This document shows, one piece after another, positions 16,876-25,784 of a DNA stretch of 64,000 nt. Under the pieces are notes generated by a model. It did not search any database and had not been told where the DNA came from. It saw only the letters and a program-made list of their open reading frames with translations. Within the stretch, counting starts at the first letter, position 1, and every line of letters starts with the position of its first letter. Location of the stretch: the NCBI GenBank assembly GCA_910584905.1, contig CAJUCQ010000016.1, positions 53,138 to 117,137 on the forward strand, read 5' to 3'. The translations under genes were made by a program, and so were the position numbers. This DNA is from an uncultured Muribaculaceae bacterium (GTDB taxonomy: Bacteria; Bacteroidota; Bacteroidia; Bacteroidales; Muribaculaceae).

Positions 16876-16905
16876 CGAAATTACTAAAAAAATATGATTA
16901 ACCAA
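16876..16905 (-). promoter_or_regulatory. Promoter of udk-lptB
   Basis: Minus-strand -7 box TAATTTCG (16876-16883; one mismatch to TAnnTTTG), with TTG at 16903-16905 exactly 19 bp upstream. Predicted leader about 30 nt to the udk ATG at 16839. Confidence 0.55.
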
Positions 16906-16926
16906 TGAATAACGGGATAAAATTCG

Positions 16927-16934
16927 TACCTTTG
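16927..16934 (+). promoter_or_regulatory. -7 box upstream of the 1382-residue AlbA_2 gene
   Basis: TACCTTTG matches the Bacteroidota -7 consensus, 72 bp before the ATG at 17006. No clear -33 TTTG lies at the expected distance. It is divergent from the udk promoter, with about 20 bp between the two elements. Confidence 0.5.
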
Positions 16935-17005
16935 TAAGTATTCTGAGCCCTTGTATTTTCAGCTTCGACACTCCACGTACACAGACAACGCAAACGACGA
17001 CTATC

Positions 17006-20000
17006 ATGCAATATAATTACGGACAAGTATATGTATTTCCGGTCATTCATCCTGAAGGCGCCAATGATAATTTCATATATCTGCAATGCGAGAACTCTTC
17101 CGGCGAACTTGTCGAGGTGCGCCTTCCGCGCCTGATGTTCCAGAAAACGCCCGGATATTCGACGCCGGAAATGCTTGGTTGCCGCGTCAAAGGGACGTCT
17201 GCCGACGGCACGCCCATTCTCTCTCATGATATCGTGCAGTATGTCAAGGAAATCTACGGCGCGCCCGAACAGCAGGGCGAGATATATGATTTTACGGTCG
17301 TGGTGCCGAGTCAGGACGGCAACGAATATATGTCGGTCATCGACAGGCACGGAATCATATATCGCGTGAAACGCCCTGAGACTCCCGTAAGAAAGGGCCA
17401 GCGCGTCAAAGGTCATTTCTATACGGCAAAAAACGGTTATCTCAACCTTACCCTCGTGCGCGAGTCGGCCCATTTTCCCTTCTTCCGCTTCGACGAAGTG
17501 TGCGAGGCTCTCGGAATGGATGCCGTGGAGCGGAATTACATCGACCGTCTCATCTCCACCCTCCCGGAAATGAAGGCGGTGCGTCGGGAAATCGACGGCA
17601 ACTATCCGGAATGGCCTCTTACGGCGCTGAGGGTGATGCAAAACTGCATGCCGCGATGGTTCATGCAGGCACGCACGGCCCGGGGAAAGCAGATTCTGAC
17701 TCGCACAATCGATTACATGCGCGCGCTTGGCCTTTACCTCCTTGAAGGGTCGTCGTTTCTCAACTTCCTCCCCGGCGAGCATCGCCTTGACATGCAACAG
17801 GAGCTTACCACACTTGTCGAAGGCGTCAAGCCCTACAACATGACGCTCCGACTGGTCACTGACGGACGCCACGGAGAGTTCATAACGTCGCTGCTCGACC
17901 GCCTTCAGAAATCGGGATTCATCTATCACCCTTCCCGCCAGTTTGCTGTTTTGATGCTCGTGTTCCGACTTTTTCCCGAAGAGGTCCAGACCAATCTTGA
18001 CAGAATATTTGCCGTTATCTTCGAACGCAAACTCTCAAACTGGCAACTCGAGCCTTTCAGACAAGCATTTATCGAGCAGTTCGACATCTACGTGAAGATG
18101 ACCCGCGAGGACGTTGACGCTCTTCCGCAGGTCGAGAGTCCCGAAGAGCGCAGCCGCCTCGGCAATCTTCTGACAGCCATAGCCCTCGAACTTCTGATAG
18201 CCGGCAAGGACGGGATGGCTGAAGACCACTCATCGCGCCTGCGCTCGCTCTTCTACCGCTACGCATCGCTGGTGAACCCGCGCGAGGCCGACACACTCTT
18301 GGGCAAGAGCTTCCTTGCGCTCATGAACAGCGACAACTTTCCGCCCGCATACACCTACGAGAACCTCAAGCAGCCGATGGTGATGCTTGCAAGAGCGGCT
18401 ATGCCCCTCGCGGAAGCCGATCCTCTTCGTGCGCTCGAGGCTTCGCATATTTTCAGCAACGGCTACGTCCGGCTTACTGTCGATTCCGAGGGCTTGCGTC
18501 TCGGGCGCACGGGCGCAAGAGACGAAGACCATTCGTCAATCCCCGCCGATTGGATGCCTTGGCTCAACCCCGGAATCTCTCTCGCCGGACTTGACGCCCC
18601 CACCCGCGCCGCAATCCGCAATCTCAACGACCGCGCCGCATGGTGGGCCTCGGCCGAACATGCACTGTTCGAGCGCGGTTCTTCCGACGAAAGCTCATCG
18701 GCTATTCAGGACCGCACCGTGTCGGAGCCGGTAGTCGGCGAAAGCGTGTTCGTCAGGCTGACCGGCCTTAAAAACACCGGAGCAGGCAATCCCGTGTTCA
18801 CTTGTTGTGTCGTCGACGAAGACTACACGCCCGTTTCCGGCACAATCCGCCGCGAAGACATCGTTGACTTCAAGACCCAGTCGGTCGATGACCGCTCATG
18901 GCAGACCGCCGGCCGTGGCCGTATAGTCAGAGCCACTGTGATTGAAGACAACCGCGACGGCACATTCAGATTCTCGCTCAAGGGCATCGTTCAGGATTTT
19001 CTGCGACAAAATCTCATCGTCGGAGAAATGTACACTGCGGGGATAACAAACGACAAGCTCTTCCCGCGAATAGGAGCAGTGTGCTCGCTGGGCTTCGGGC
19101 TTTACCTCTCCGACCCCGAACACGTGAACCCTCGCAACGGGCAGACAGTAGCGTTCGAATACCTCGGGCTTGATTCCCTCGGCAACCACGAGGGACGCAT
19201 ACTCCACCTTTCCTCAGAGGGCCGCTTCGAAAACGCCAAGACACTTACCGAACTGCTCGAAGCCATCGAAGAATTTGAGCAGTTCGAAAACCCGGACGAA
19301 AACATATCCGACGAGGACGACGAAATAGAGATTATGCGCGATTCGGATGAGATCCTTTCGCGCGAGGATGTGCTCGAGCTCGCCATGCTCATGCGCTTCA
19401 AGGCTGTCTCGGCCGAAAATCTTGTTCAGGCGTTCGACTACATCCACTATGCCCGCCTGTTGGCGCGTCTGGCAGACGACGCTGATATGGCCGAAGACCT
19501 CGCCCCCCATGCTTCCCTGCTGACGATGACACAGTTCTTCGCCACCAATGACAGGCTTGACGCCGACGCGTTGCGCAAACTGCGCCCGAGAGTCGAAAAC
19601 CGTCCTCTTCTGACCAATCTCTACCGCCGTCTCGAGATTGTGGGACTCCTCGGTAACGTTGACGCCACGACGCGCCTCGGCGAGATAATCAAAGCTCCGC
19701 ACAATGAGCTTGAAGGCAATCTCGCGCGGCTTGCACTGTCGTACACGTTTGTGAACCTGACTTGCCACGATGACCCTGCTATGGCCGACGGCATCCGCAA
19801 ACGAATCAAGAGTCTGCTGAAGGTAAACTACGAAACCCCCAAGAGCAAATATTACGGTTCGGAAAGCCAGTTTGTCGAATTCAAAAGCTCGACAATATAC
19901 AAGGCTGTTCGTCAGGGCGTGAAAAGCGTTCCCGCCGCGGACGAACAGCGCTTCGAGTTGCTCCACATTATAGCCGGCTTCCTGAACTCGACCGGCGGAA

Positions 20001-21154
20001 CGCTATATGTCGGCGTAAATGACCGCGGCTATGCCAGCGGCTTGTTCGAAGATATGGAAGTGTATCGGCGCGGACGGCAAAAAATAGGCAAAGACTGGTT
20101 TACCATCACCGACGCGGCTTCGCTTGCACTTATGCTCGAAAATCTCGTGCAAAACTCTTTCGGCGACACTGTCAGCCGCAAGGTCAGGATATGTGTCGAC
20201 GACGAGGCGGCTGCGCTCAACAAGGATGTAATCCAAATAAGCGTCGAGCCGTCGTACGTGCCTGTGCTGCTTGAGGGCAAGCTTTTTGTGCGCACATCAA
20301 CGTCAACCCGCGAGTTGCGCGACGCAAACGAGCGCGAGATATTCTGCCGCGAGCGCGAACTTCAGAACATCGAGCACGAACACGCCCTGCGCAAAGAGCT
20401 GGAACATACAGCCGTCAAGGCCCATACACCTGTCCCGGCTACCGACGAGATTGCCGAGTCCGCCACCGAAAGTGAACCGCCAAGCGCGGCTGAGCCTGCA
20501 GTGGCTGAGGAATTGCCGCCTACAACGGTTGTCGAGACATCGCTGTGGAAAGAACTGCACCTTCATGACGATTCCGACCTGTTTGTGCAGCCGGCCTATT
20601 ACCTCTACTTCACCGCTGACGGCAAAGTGGATTTGAGCAAAACCGATATTTGGCGCGACACGCAGACCGACTGCGTCCTCGCCCTCCCGGTGCTTCAAGA
20701 CGAAGCCCTCGGCGGCTGGCTCGTGGTGGCGTTCGACAACGGGCGCATCATGAAATTCCGACTCGCCGATTTGACCGACATCCGCGACATCCAGCGGGGA
20801 GTCCGCATCACGCGCGAAGACACGAAGCCCGTGTTTGCCGCGACAGTCGATGCCGGCGGATTCCTCGTATGCTTCGGCTGTGAAAAATCAGGCACGCTCA
20901 TGCGGCGCGCCGTGGCTGTCGAATCTTTTGAAACGTCCAGAATGGGAGGTGACACTCAGCCGTTCTCCGCAAATGTTCCCGAGCATGTTTCGGCGTGGGA
21001 AATTGTAGCGTCAGGCGGCGCTGACTCAATCGCCGACTGTCTGCCCGGACGCAGCCAGCGCTCTTTCGGTGTGACCATGCGCGTAAGAGCCCTCAGCCCC
21101 GAAGGCGAGGAAGCCATAAAAAAATATCGTAATAAATTAGGCCCGACATTCTGA
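17006..21154 (+). CDS. Large protein with OB-like repeats and a Schlafen/AlbA_2 domain
   Basis: A 1382-residue soluble protein with no signal peptide or membrane segment. Residues 1-155 and about 570-740 read like repeated OB/S1-type beta barrels (for example GEIYDFTVVVPSQDGNEYMS, and GRGRIVRATVIEDNRDGTF). The middle (160-560 and 770-930) is helical. Around residues 945-1110 lies an AlbA_2 (divergent AAA-4) domain: SESQFVEFKSS, HIIAGFLNSTGGTLYVGVND, then KLFVRTSTSTRELRD. E953, E958 and D1006 match the arrangement of the three catalytic carboxylates of Schlafen-family RNases, with about 10 extra residues between the second Glu and the Asp. A Pro/Glu-rich linker (about 1125-1175) leads to a C-terminal beta-rich domain of about 200 residues. 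Its stop overlaps the start of the glycosyltransferase by one base. An RNA-binding or RNA-cleaving role is inference. Confidence 0.8.
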   Translation: MQYNYGQVYVFPVIHPEGANDNFIYLQCENSSGELVEVRLPRLMFQKTPGYSTPEMLGCRVKGTSADGTPILSHDIVQYVKEIYGAPEQQGEIYDFTVVVPSQDGNEYMSVIDRHGIIYRVKRPETPVRKGQRVKGHFYTAKNGYLNLTLVRESAHFPFFRFDEVCEALGMDAVERNYIDRLISTLPEMKAVRREIDGNYPEWPLTALRVMQNCMPRWFMQARTARGKQILTRTIDYMRALGLYLLEGSSFLNFLPGEHRLDMQQELTTLVEGVKPYNMTLRLVTDGRHGEFITSLLDRLQKSGFIYHPSRQFAVLMLVFRLFPEEVQTNLDRIFAVIFERKLSNWQLEPFRQAFIEQFDIYVKMTREDVDALPQVESPEERSRLGNLLTAIALELLIAGKDGMAEDHSSRLRSLFYRYASLVNPREADTLLGKSFLALMNSDNFPPAYTYENLKQPMVMLARAAMPLAEADPLRALEASHIFSNGYVRLTVDSEGLRLGRTGARDEDHSSIPADWMPWLNPGISLAGLDAPTRAAIRNLNDRAAWWASAEHALFERGSSDESSSAIQDRTVSEPVVGESVFVRLTGLKNTGAGNPVFTCCVVDEDYTPVSGTIRREDIVDFKTQSVDDRSWQTAGRGRIVRATVIEDNRDGTFRFSLKGIVQDFLRQNLIVGEMYTAGITNDKLFPRIGAVCSLGFGLYLSDPEHVNPRNGQTVAFEYLGLDSLGNHEGRILHLSSEGRFENAKTLTELLEAIEEFEQFENPDENISDEDDEIEIMRDSDEILSREDVLELAMLMRFKAVSAENLVQAFDYIHYARLLARLADDADMAEDLAPHASLLTMTQFFATNDRLDADALRKLRPRVENRPLLTNLYRRLEIVGLLGNVDATTRLGEIIKAPHNELEGNLARLALSYTFVNLTCHDDPAMADGIRKRIKSLLKVNYETPKSKYYGSESQFVEFKSSTIYKAVRQGVKSVPAADEQRFELLHIIAGFLNSTGGTLYVGVNDRGYASGLFEDMEVYRRGRQKIGKDWFTITDAASLALMLENLVQNSFGDTVSRKVRICVDDEAAALNKDVIQISVEPSYVPVLLEGKLFVRTSTSTRELRDANEREIFCRERELQNIEHEHALRKELEHTAVKAHTPVPATDEIAESATESEPPSAAEPAVAEELPPTTVVETSLWKELHLHDDSDLFVQPAYYLYFTADGKVDLSKTDIWRDTQTDCVLALPVLQDEALGGWLVVAFDNGRIMKFRLADLTDIRDIQRGVRITREDTKPVFAATVDAGGFLVCFGCEKSGTLMRRAVAVESFETSRMGGDTQPFSANVPEHVSAWEIVASGGADSIADCLPGRSQRSFGVTMRVRALSPEGEEAIKKYRNKLGPTF

Positions 21155-21924
21155 TGAATCCACTGATAAGCATTATCACGGTGTGCTATAACGCCGAGGC
21201 AACCATAGAACCGACGTTGCGTAGTGTCGACGCTCAGGACACAGCCGGTCTCGACATGCCCGTATATGAGCATATCGTTATCGACGGCGCATCGTCCGAC
21301 ACCACGCTCGACATCCTTGCGGCTCATCCCAACCCCTGCCGCACGGTTTTCAGCGAGCCGGACGGTGGCCTGTATCATGCCATGAACAAGGGGCTGGCCA
21401 AGGCCCGCGGCGAATACGTCGTTTTCCTTAATGCCGGCGACCGTTTTCACGGGACAGATGTGCTCCGCCGCATCTCCCGGGCCGTTGCCGGGTCGTCAGG
21501 GCCGGGAATTGTCTACGGCCAGACCGTCCTTGTCGACAACGACGGACGCGAACTCGGCCCGAGGCATCTCCGGGCGCCGGAGCATCTCAGCCTCGCATCC
21601 TTCAAAGACGGGATGCTTGTGTGCCATCAGGCATTCATCGTCCTGAACAAAATAACCGAACCCTTCAACACCGAATTCCGCTACTCGGCCGACTATGAGT
21701 GGTGTATTCGCTGTCTTCAGCACTCACGCCGCAACGTCTATCTCGGAGACACTCCGATTATAGATTATCTCAGCGAAGGCCTGACTACCCGGAATCGCTT
21801 TGCATCGTTGAAGGAGCGTTTCAAAATAATGTGTTACTATTACGGCACCGTCTCGACCGTAGCGCGCCACGCGGGCTTTGTCCTGCGTCTGCTCCGGGCC
21901 AAGAAGGGCCAATCACGGAATTGA
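21154..21924 (+). CDS. Family 2 glycosyltransferase
   Basis: A 256-residue cytoplasmic GT-A glycosyltransferase. It starts MNPLISIITVCYNAEATIEPTL, the family 2 nucleotide-sugar-binding strand. HIVIDGASSDTT follows near residue 45, and then EPDGGLYHAMNKGLAKARGEYVVFLNAGDRF (residues 68-98) supplies the metal-binding and acceptor parts, written here in two runs: EPDGGLYHAMNKG and ARGEYVVFLNAGD. The 'SDGGLYDAMNKG'-type segment is typical of the subgroup transferring to capsule or LPS sugars. The start overlaps the stop of the AlbA_2 gene. It has no polysaccharide cluster around it. Donor and acceptor are unknown. Confidence 0.88.
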   Translation: MNPLISIITVCYNAEATIEPTLRSVDAQDTAGLDMPVYEHIVIDGASSDTTLDILAAHPNPCRTVFSEPDGGLYHAMNKGLAKARGEYVVFLNAGDRFHGTDVLRRISRAVAGSSGPGIVYGQTVLVDNDGRELGPRHLRAPEHLSLASFKDGMLVCHQAFIVLNKITEPFNTEFRYSADYEWCIRCLQHSRRNVYLGDTPIIDYLSEGLTTRNRFASLKERFKIMCYYYGTVSTVARHAGFVLRLLRAKKGQSRN

Positions 21925-21926
21925 CC

Positions 21927-22238
21927 ATGTATCTTGTAAACACCACATTTCAGGCAGAGCTCTCCATCGCCGAGAAATTCCTCGAGGAGCTCGACAGCTT
22001 CATACCGACAGTAGAGCGCGCCACGGCGCTCCATTCTCCCGTGCTGACGCGCGTGGCCTCCCACCCCGCCGAAGGCTCGGCCGACACGGCAACATTCGCC
22101 CTCCAGTTCAGGGCGCCTTCCGCCGCGGAGCTTGACCGATACGACTCGTCCATACTTCCCGAACTCTTCGGACGGCTATACAAACTCTTCGGCGAGCGTG
22201 TACTCTACTTCACGACAATCCTTGAAGTTATCAGATGA
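21927..22238 (+). CDS. DUF4286 family small protein
   Basis: A 103-residue protein beginning MYLVNTTFQAELSIAEKFLEE, with the alternating beta-alpha-beta pattern of DUF4286 (a ferredoxin-like dimeric-barrel prediction). It is found widely in Bacteroidota; function unknown. The ATG at 21927 is 2 bp after the glycosyltransferase stop, and its own stop overlaps the ruvC ATG (ATGA), so it is translated with ruvC. The sequence lacks catalytic-looking residues. Confidence 0.8.
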   Translation: MYLVNTTFQAELSIAEKFLEELDSFIPTVERATALHSPVLTRVASHPAEGSADTATFALQFRAPSAAELDRYDSSILPELFGRLYKLFGERVLYFTTILEVIR

Positions 22239-22816
22239 CAGACCCGGCAATAGAGAAAGCTGACCGAATAATCCTCGGCATCGACCCCGGAACCAACGTC
22301 ACCGGTTACGGCGTGCTGGGCGTCTACGGCAAGACCCTGCGCATGATTGCAATAGGAGTCCTCGAGCTCGGCAAAGTCGGCGACCACTATATGCGTCTGA
22401 GCCATATACATGCAAAAATCACGGAAATTGTGGCCGCGTATCTTCCTGACGAAATGGCCATCGAAGCGCCGTTCTTCGGGAAAAACGTGCAAAGTATGCT
22501 GAAACTCGGACGCGCGCAAGGCGTGGCCATCGCCGCTGCCATCGCGCGCCAAGTGCCTATCACCGAATACGAGCCCCGCAAAATCAAAATGGCCATTACC
22601 GGCAACGGCGCAGCCTCCAAGGAGCAGGTGTGCGAGATGTTGCGTCGCATGCTTGACATCCCTGCGGAAGCTCTCCGCACAAAGCTTGACGCAACCGACG
22701 CGCTTGCGGCGGCGCTGTGCCATTATTACGAGTCCGCCAAGCCTGCGGTCGCCAAAGGCCCCAAATCGTGGAAGGATTTCATTGCCAAAAACCCCGACAA
22801 AGTTTCCGGACTCTAA
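22235..22816 (+). CDS. ruvC: Holliday junction endodeoxyribonuclease RuvC
   Basis: Resolves four-way junctions with RuvAB during recombination. The 193 residues have an RNase H-like fold with acidic residues D17 (GIDPGT), E77 (AIEAPFF), D152 and D155 (KLDATDAL), matching the four-carboxylate active site. It starts at ATG 22235, overlapping the DUF4286 stop by 4 bp. ligA follows after 24 bp, so repair genes share the transcript. Length is normal. Confidence 0.96.
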   Translation: MTDPAIEKADRIILGIDPGTNVTGYGVLGVYGKTLRMIAIGVLELGKVGDHYMRLSHIHAKITEIVAAYLPDEMAIEAPFFGKNVQSMLKLGRAQGVAIAAAIARQVPITEYEPRKIKMAITGNGAASKEQVCEMLRRMLDIPAEALRTKLDATDALAAALCHYYESAKPAVAKGPKSWKDFIAKNPDKVSGL

Positions 22817-22840
22817 GCTACCATAAACAGCATTTACAAA

Positions 22841-24856
22841 ATGGACGAACTGAACGAACTGGAGCGTCTGCGTAAAGAATTGCACCTCCACAACCACCAT
22901 TATTACGTCGAAAATTCGCCCGTAATCAGCGACCGCGAGTTCGATATACTGATGAAACGTCTTGAAGAACTTGAGGCTCGCCACCCCGAGGCATTCGACG
23001 CCAACTCCCCCACTCAGCGCCCGGGCTCGGACATCGCCAAGGGCTTCTCCCAAAGCGCACACATCTACCCTATGCTGTCGCTGGCAAACACTTATTCTGT
23101 CGAAGAAGTGGATGCATGGGTGCGGGGTATCGGGAAGCTGACCGACTCGGACGATGCCGAACTTTGCGGCGAGCTTAAATTCGACGGCACGGGAATTTCG
23201 CTGATTTACGAGCACGGGCGTCTCGTGCGCGCCGTCACTCGAGGCGACGGAGAAAAGGGCGATGACGTGACCGCGAACGTCCGTACCATCCGCACTATAC
23301 CGCTTGTACTTCAGGGCGAGGGCTATCCCGATTTTTTTGAGCTTAGAGGCGAAATCGTATTGCCGTGGGAGGCCTTCCGCAAGCTGAACGCCGCGCGCGA
23401 AGAGGCCGGTGAAGCTCTCTTCGCCAATCCGCGCAATGCCGCCGCCGGGACGCTCAAACTTCAGAACTCGGCCGAAGTGGCGCGTCGCGGTCTTGACGCA
23501 TACATTTACTATATTCTCGGCGAAAACCTGCCGTTCACGACTCATTACGAAGCCATGACGGCTGTAAGGTCTTGGGGCTTCAAGGTGAGTGATGCCATGA
23601 CGCGCCTTGATTCGATTGAGGCCGTCGACGCCTACATCCGCAAGTGGGACGACGAGCGCCACGCGCTCCCCGTGGCTACTGACGGACTTGTGTTCAAGGT
23701 CAACTCCCTGCGCATGCAAGAGGAACTCGGACTCAGAGCCAAGTCGCCGAGATGGGCCGTGGCCTACAAATTCGCCGCCGAGCGAGCGCTCACGCCCTTG
23801 CGTTTTGTAAGCTTCGACGTAGGCCGGATGGGCATAATCACACCCGTCGCCAATCTGGAGCCGGTTCTGCTCAGCGGCACGGTCGTCAAGCGGGCCTCGC
23901 TGCATAATGAAGACATAGTCAATGCCCTTGACATCCATGAGGGCGATACGCTCTACGTCGAAAAGGGAGGCGAAATCATTCCTAAGATTACAGGCGTCGA
24001 CCTTTCGGCCCGAATCCCCGGAGCCGAGAAGGTGCGTTTTGTGAGCCATTGTCCCGCGTGCGGCACCCCTCTTGTGCGCGTCGAGGGCGAGGCTGCCCGG
24101 GTCTGCCCCAACAAGTGGGGATGTCCGCCGCAGATTGTGGGGCGTATCGAACACTTTGTGGGCCGACGGATGATGGATATTGACGGTATCGGCGAGGAGA
24201 CAGCCCGCGCCCTTTACGAGGCGGGATTCGTGCGCAATTTCTCCGACCTCTACTCTCTTGAGCCGGAACAGCTGATGAAAATCGACGGCTTCGGACGCAG
24301 AAGCGCCGAACGCGTGATTGAAGGCATCAGGCGCAGCGCCGACGTGCCGTTCGAGCGCGTGGTTTATGCCTTGTCAATCCCCTACGTCGGCGAAACAACG
24401 GCAAAGAAAGCCGCGCGGGCCGCAGGCAACATCGACCGTCTGATGACGATGACTCAGGCCGAACTTGAAAGCATCGAGGATGTAGGTCCGCGAATCGCCG
24501 AGAGCATTATCGACTATTTTTCGGAAGCTGAGAACCGACGGGCCGTCGAGACCTTGCGGGCGGCCGGCTTGAAAATGGAAATGGCCGCGGATGAGGCCGC
24601 CGAGCCGCTGAGCGATATTCTCGCGGGGAAGACCGTAGTAATCAGCGGCGTATTCTCCCGCTATTCCCGCGACGAGTACAAACGCATAATCGAGCGTCAC
24701 GGCGGAAAAAATTCAGGGTCTATCTCCAAAAAGACCGACTACGTCCTTGCCGGAGAAAACATGGGTCCTGCAAAACTTGAGAAAGCGGTGAATCTCGGTA
24801 TCAAGATTCTGAATGAAGAAGAATTTCTCAAATTAATCGGCGATACGACCGAGTAA
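22841..24856 (+). CDS. ligA: NAD-dependent DNA ligase
   Basis: Seals nicks in replication and repair, using NAD. It has 671 residues, a normal length. Domains in order: Ia (YYVENSPVISDREFD, residues 21-35), adenylation domain with nucleophile K113 in ELKFDG, OB fold, a four-Cys zinc finger (CPAC ... VCPNKWGC, about 405-430), helix-hairpin-helix repeats (FGRRSAERVIEGI and following, about 470-570), and a BRCT domain (about 590-668, GKTVVISGVFSRYSRDEYK). It lies 24 bp downstream of ruvC in the same direction. It is essential in most bacteria. Confidence 0.97.
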   Translation: MDELNELERLRKELHLHNHHYYVENSPVISDREFDILMKRLEELEARHPEAFDANSPTQRPGSDIAKGFSQSAHIYPMLSLANTYSVEEVDAWVRGIGKLTDSDDAELCGELKFDGTGISLIYEHGRLVRAVTRGDGEKGDDVTANVRTIRTIPLVLQGEGYPDFFELRGEIVLPWEAFRKLNAAREEAGEALFANPRNAAAGTLKLQNSAEVARRGLDAYIYYILGENLPFTTHYEAMTAVRSWGFKVSDAMTRLDSIEAVDAYIRKWDDERHALPVATDGLVFKVNSLRMQEELGLRAKSPRWAVAYKFAAERALTPLRFVSFDVGRMGIITPVANLEPVLLSGTVVKRASLHNEDIVNALDIHEGDTLYVEKGGEIIPKITGVDLSARIPGAEKVRFVSHCPACGTPLVRVEGEAARVCPNKWGCPPQIVGRIEHFVGRRMMDIDGIGEETARALYEAGFVRNFSDLYSLEPEQLMKIDGFGRRSAERVIEGIRRSADVPFERVVYALSIPYVGETTAKKAARAAGNIDRLMTMTQAELESIEDVGPRIAESIIDYFSEAENRRAVETLRAAGLKMEMAADEAAEPLSDILAGKTVVISGVFSRYSRDEYKRIIERHGGKNSGSISKKTDYVLAGENMGPAKLEKAVNLGIKILNEEEFLKLIGDTTE

Positions 24857-24935
24857 GCCCCCACCCCCATTATCACACGAACAATTACTCCCGCATACAG
24901 CCGGGATTATATAAACCAGTTTTTGCGATTTATTT

Positions 24936-25772
24936 ATGAAGTTAATAGCCGACAGCAGCAACACCCGCACCGAATGGGTAATCGTCGAAGGGACGGAAGT
25001 GCTTGAGCGCGCCTTTACCACGAGCCTCAACCCCTACTTTCTTTCCCGACGCGAGATTTCCCATTCCATAAGGCTTGAATTGCCCGAGACCTTCTTCAAG
25101 AAGCGCTGGGAGCACGTGTATTTTTATGGTGCCGGATGCAACACTAAAGACAAAGTAAAGACGATGGAGCAATCACTCGTGGCGCAGTTCAAGACGCCTT
25201 CGAGTGTCAATTCCGATTTGCTCGGGGCCGCCCGCGGCCTGCTTGTCCGCGAACCGGGGCTTGCATGCATCCTCGGGACCGGCTCCAACTCGTGTTTCTA
25301 CGACGGCGAGGAAATCATAAAAAATGTGCCTCCGCTCGGCTTTATCCTCGGCGACGAGGGCTCCGGGTCATCTCTCGGCAAGCGTCTTATCGCCGATGTG
25401 CTGAAGGGCATCGCGCCTAAAGAGCTTTCGGATGCTTTTTTCGATAAATTCTCCATCACGGCCAACAAGCTTATGGACGACGTGTATTCCTCGCCTCTTC
25501 CGGCCCGGTCGCTTGCGGGCTACTCGACCTTCCTTGCCGACCATCTTGACTCGGAATATGCCTACAAACTCGTTTACGACGGCTTCATGGATTTCTTCAT
25601 CCGCAACATCGCATTCTACGACTATCCGCACGAGGCGGTGAATTTCGTCGGCTCGACGTGCACAACCTATCGCGCCGTGCTTGAAAAAGCGGCAAAGGAT
25701 TATGGCGTCTCAATAGCCAAAATCATACCGTCGTCGATGCCCGGCCTAATCCAGTATCACGCTACAGAATAA
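24936..25772 (+). CDS. BadF/BadG-type sugar kinase (N-acetylglucosamine kinase-like)
   Basis: A 278-residue ASKHA-fold ATPase. Phosphate-1 loop ADSSNTRTEWV is at residues 4-14, CILGTGSNSCFYDG near 110-123 is the second phosphate loop, and PPLGFILGDEGSGSSLGKRL near 131-150 is the hallmark of BadF/N-acetylglucosamine kinase relatives. The adenosine motif FVGSTCTTY is near 235. The family includes GlcNAc kinases of amino-sugar or murein recycling, which is the best guess for the role. The gene follows ligA by 79 bp and precedes the S9 peptidase by 12 bp. Confidence 0.85.
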   Translation: MKLIADSSNTRTEWVIVEGTEVLERAFTTSLNPYFLSRREISHSIRLELPETFFKKRWEHVYFYGAGCNTKDKVKTMEQSLVAQFKTPSSVNSDLLGAARGLLVREPGLACILGTGSNSCFYDGEEIIKNVPPLGFILGDEGSGSSLGKRLIADVLKGIAPKELSDAFFDKFSITANKLMDDVYSSPLPARSLAGYSTFLADHLDSEYAYKLVYDGFMDFFIRNIAFYDYPHEAVNFVGSTCTTYRAVLEKAAKDYGVSIAKIIPSSMPGLIQYHATE

Positions 25773-25784
25773 CAAAAAAATATT

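Noticed and set aside
22205..24154. A 649-codon open frame on the minus strand opposite ruvC and ligA
   Set aside because: It is a GC-rich shadow of ruvC/ligA, with low-complexity composition and no recognised domain; both plus-strand genes have clear catalytic motifs.
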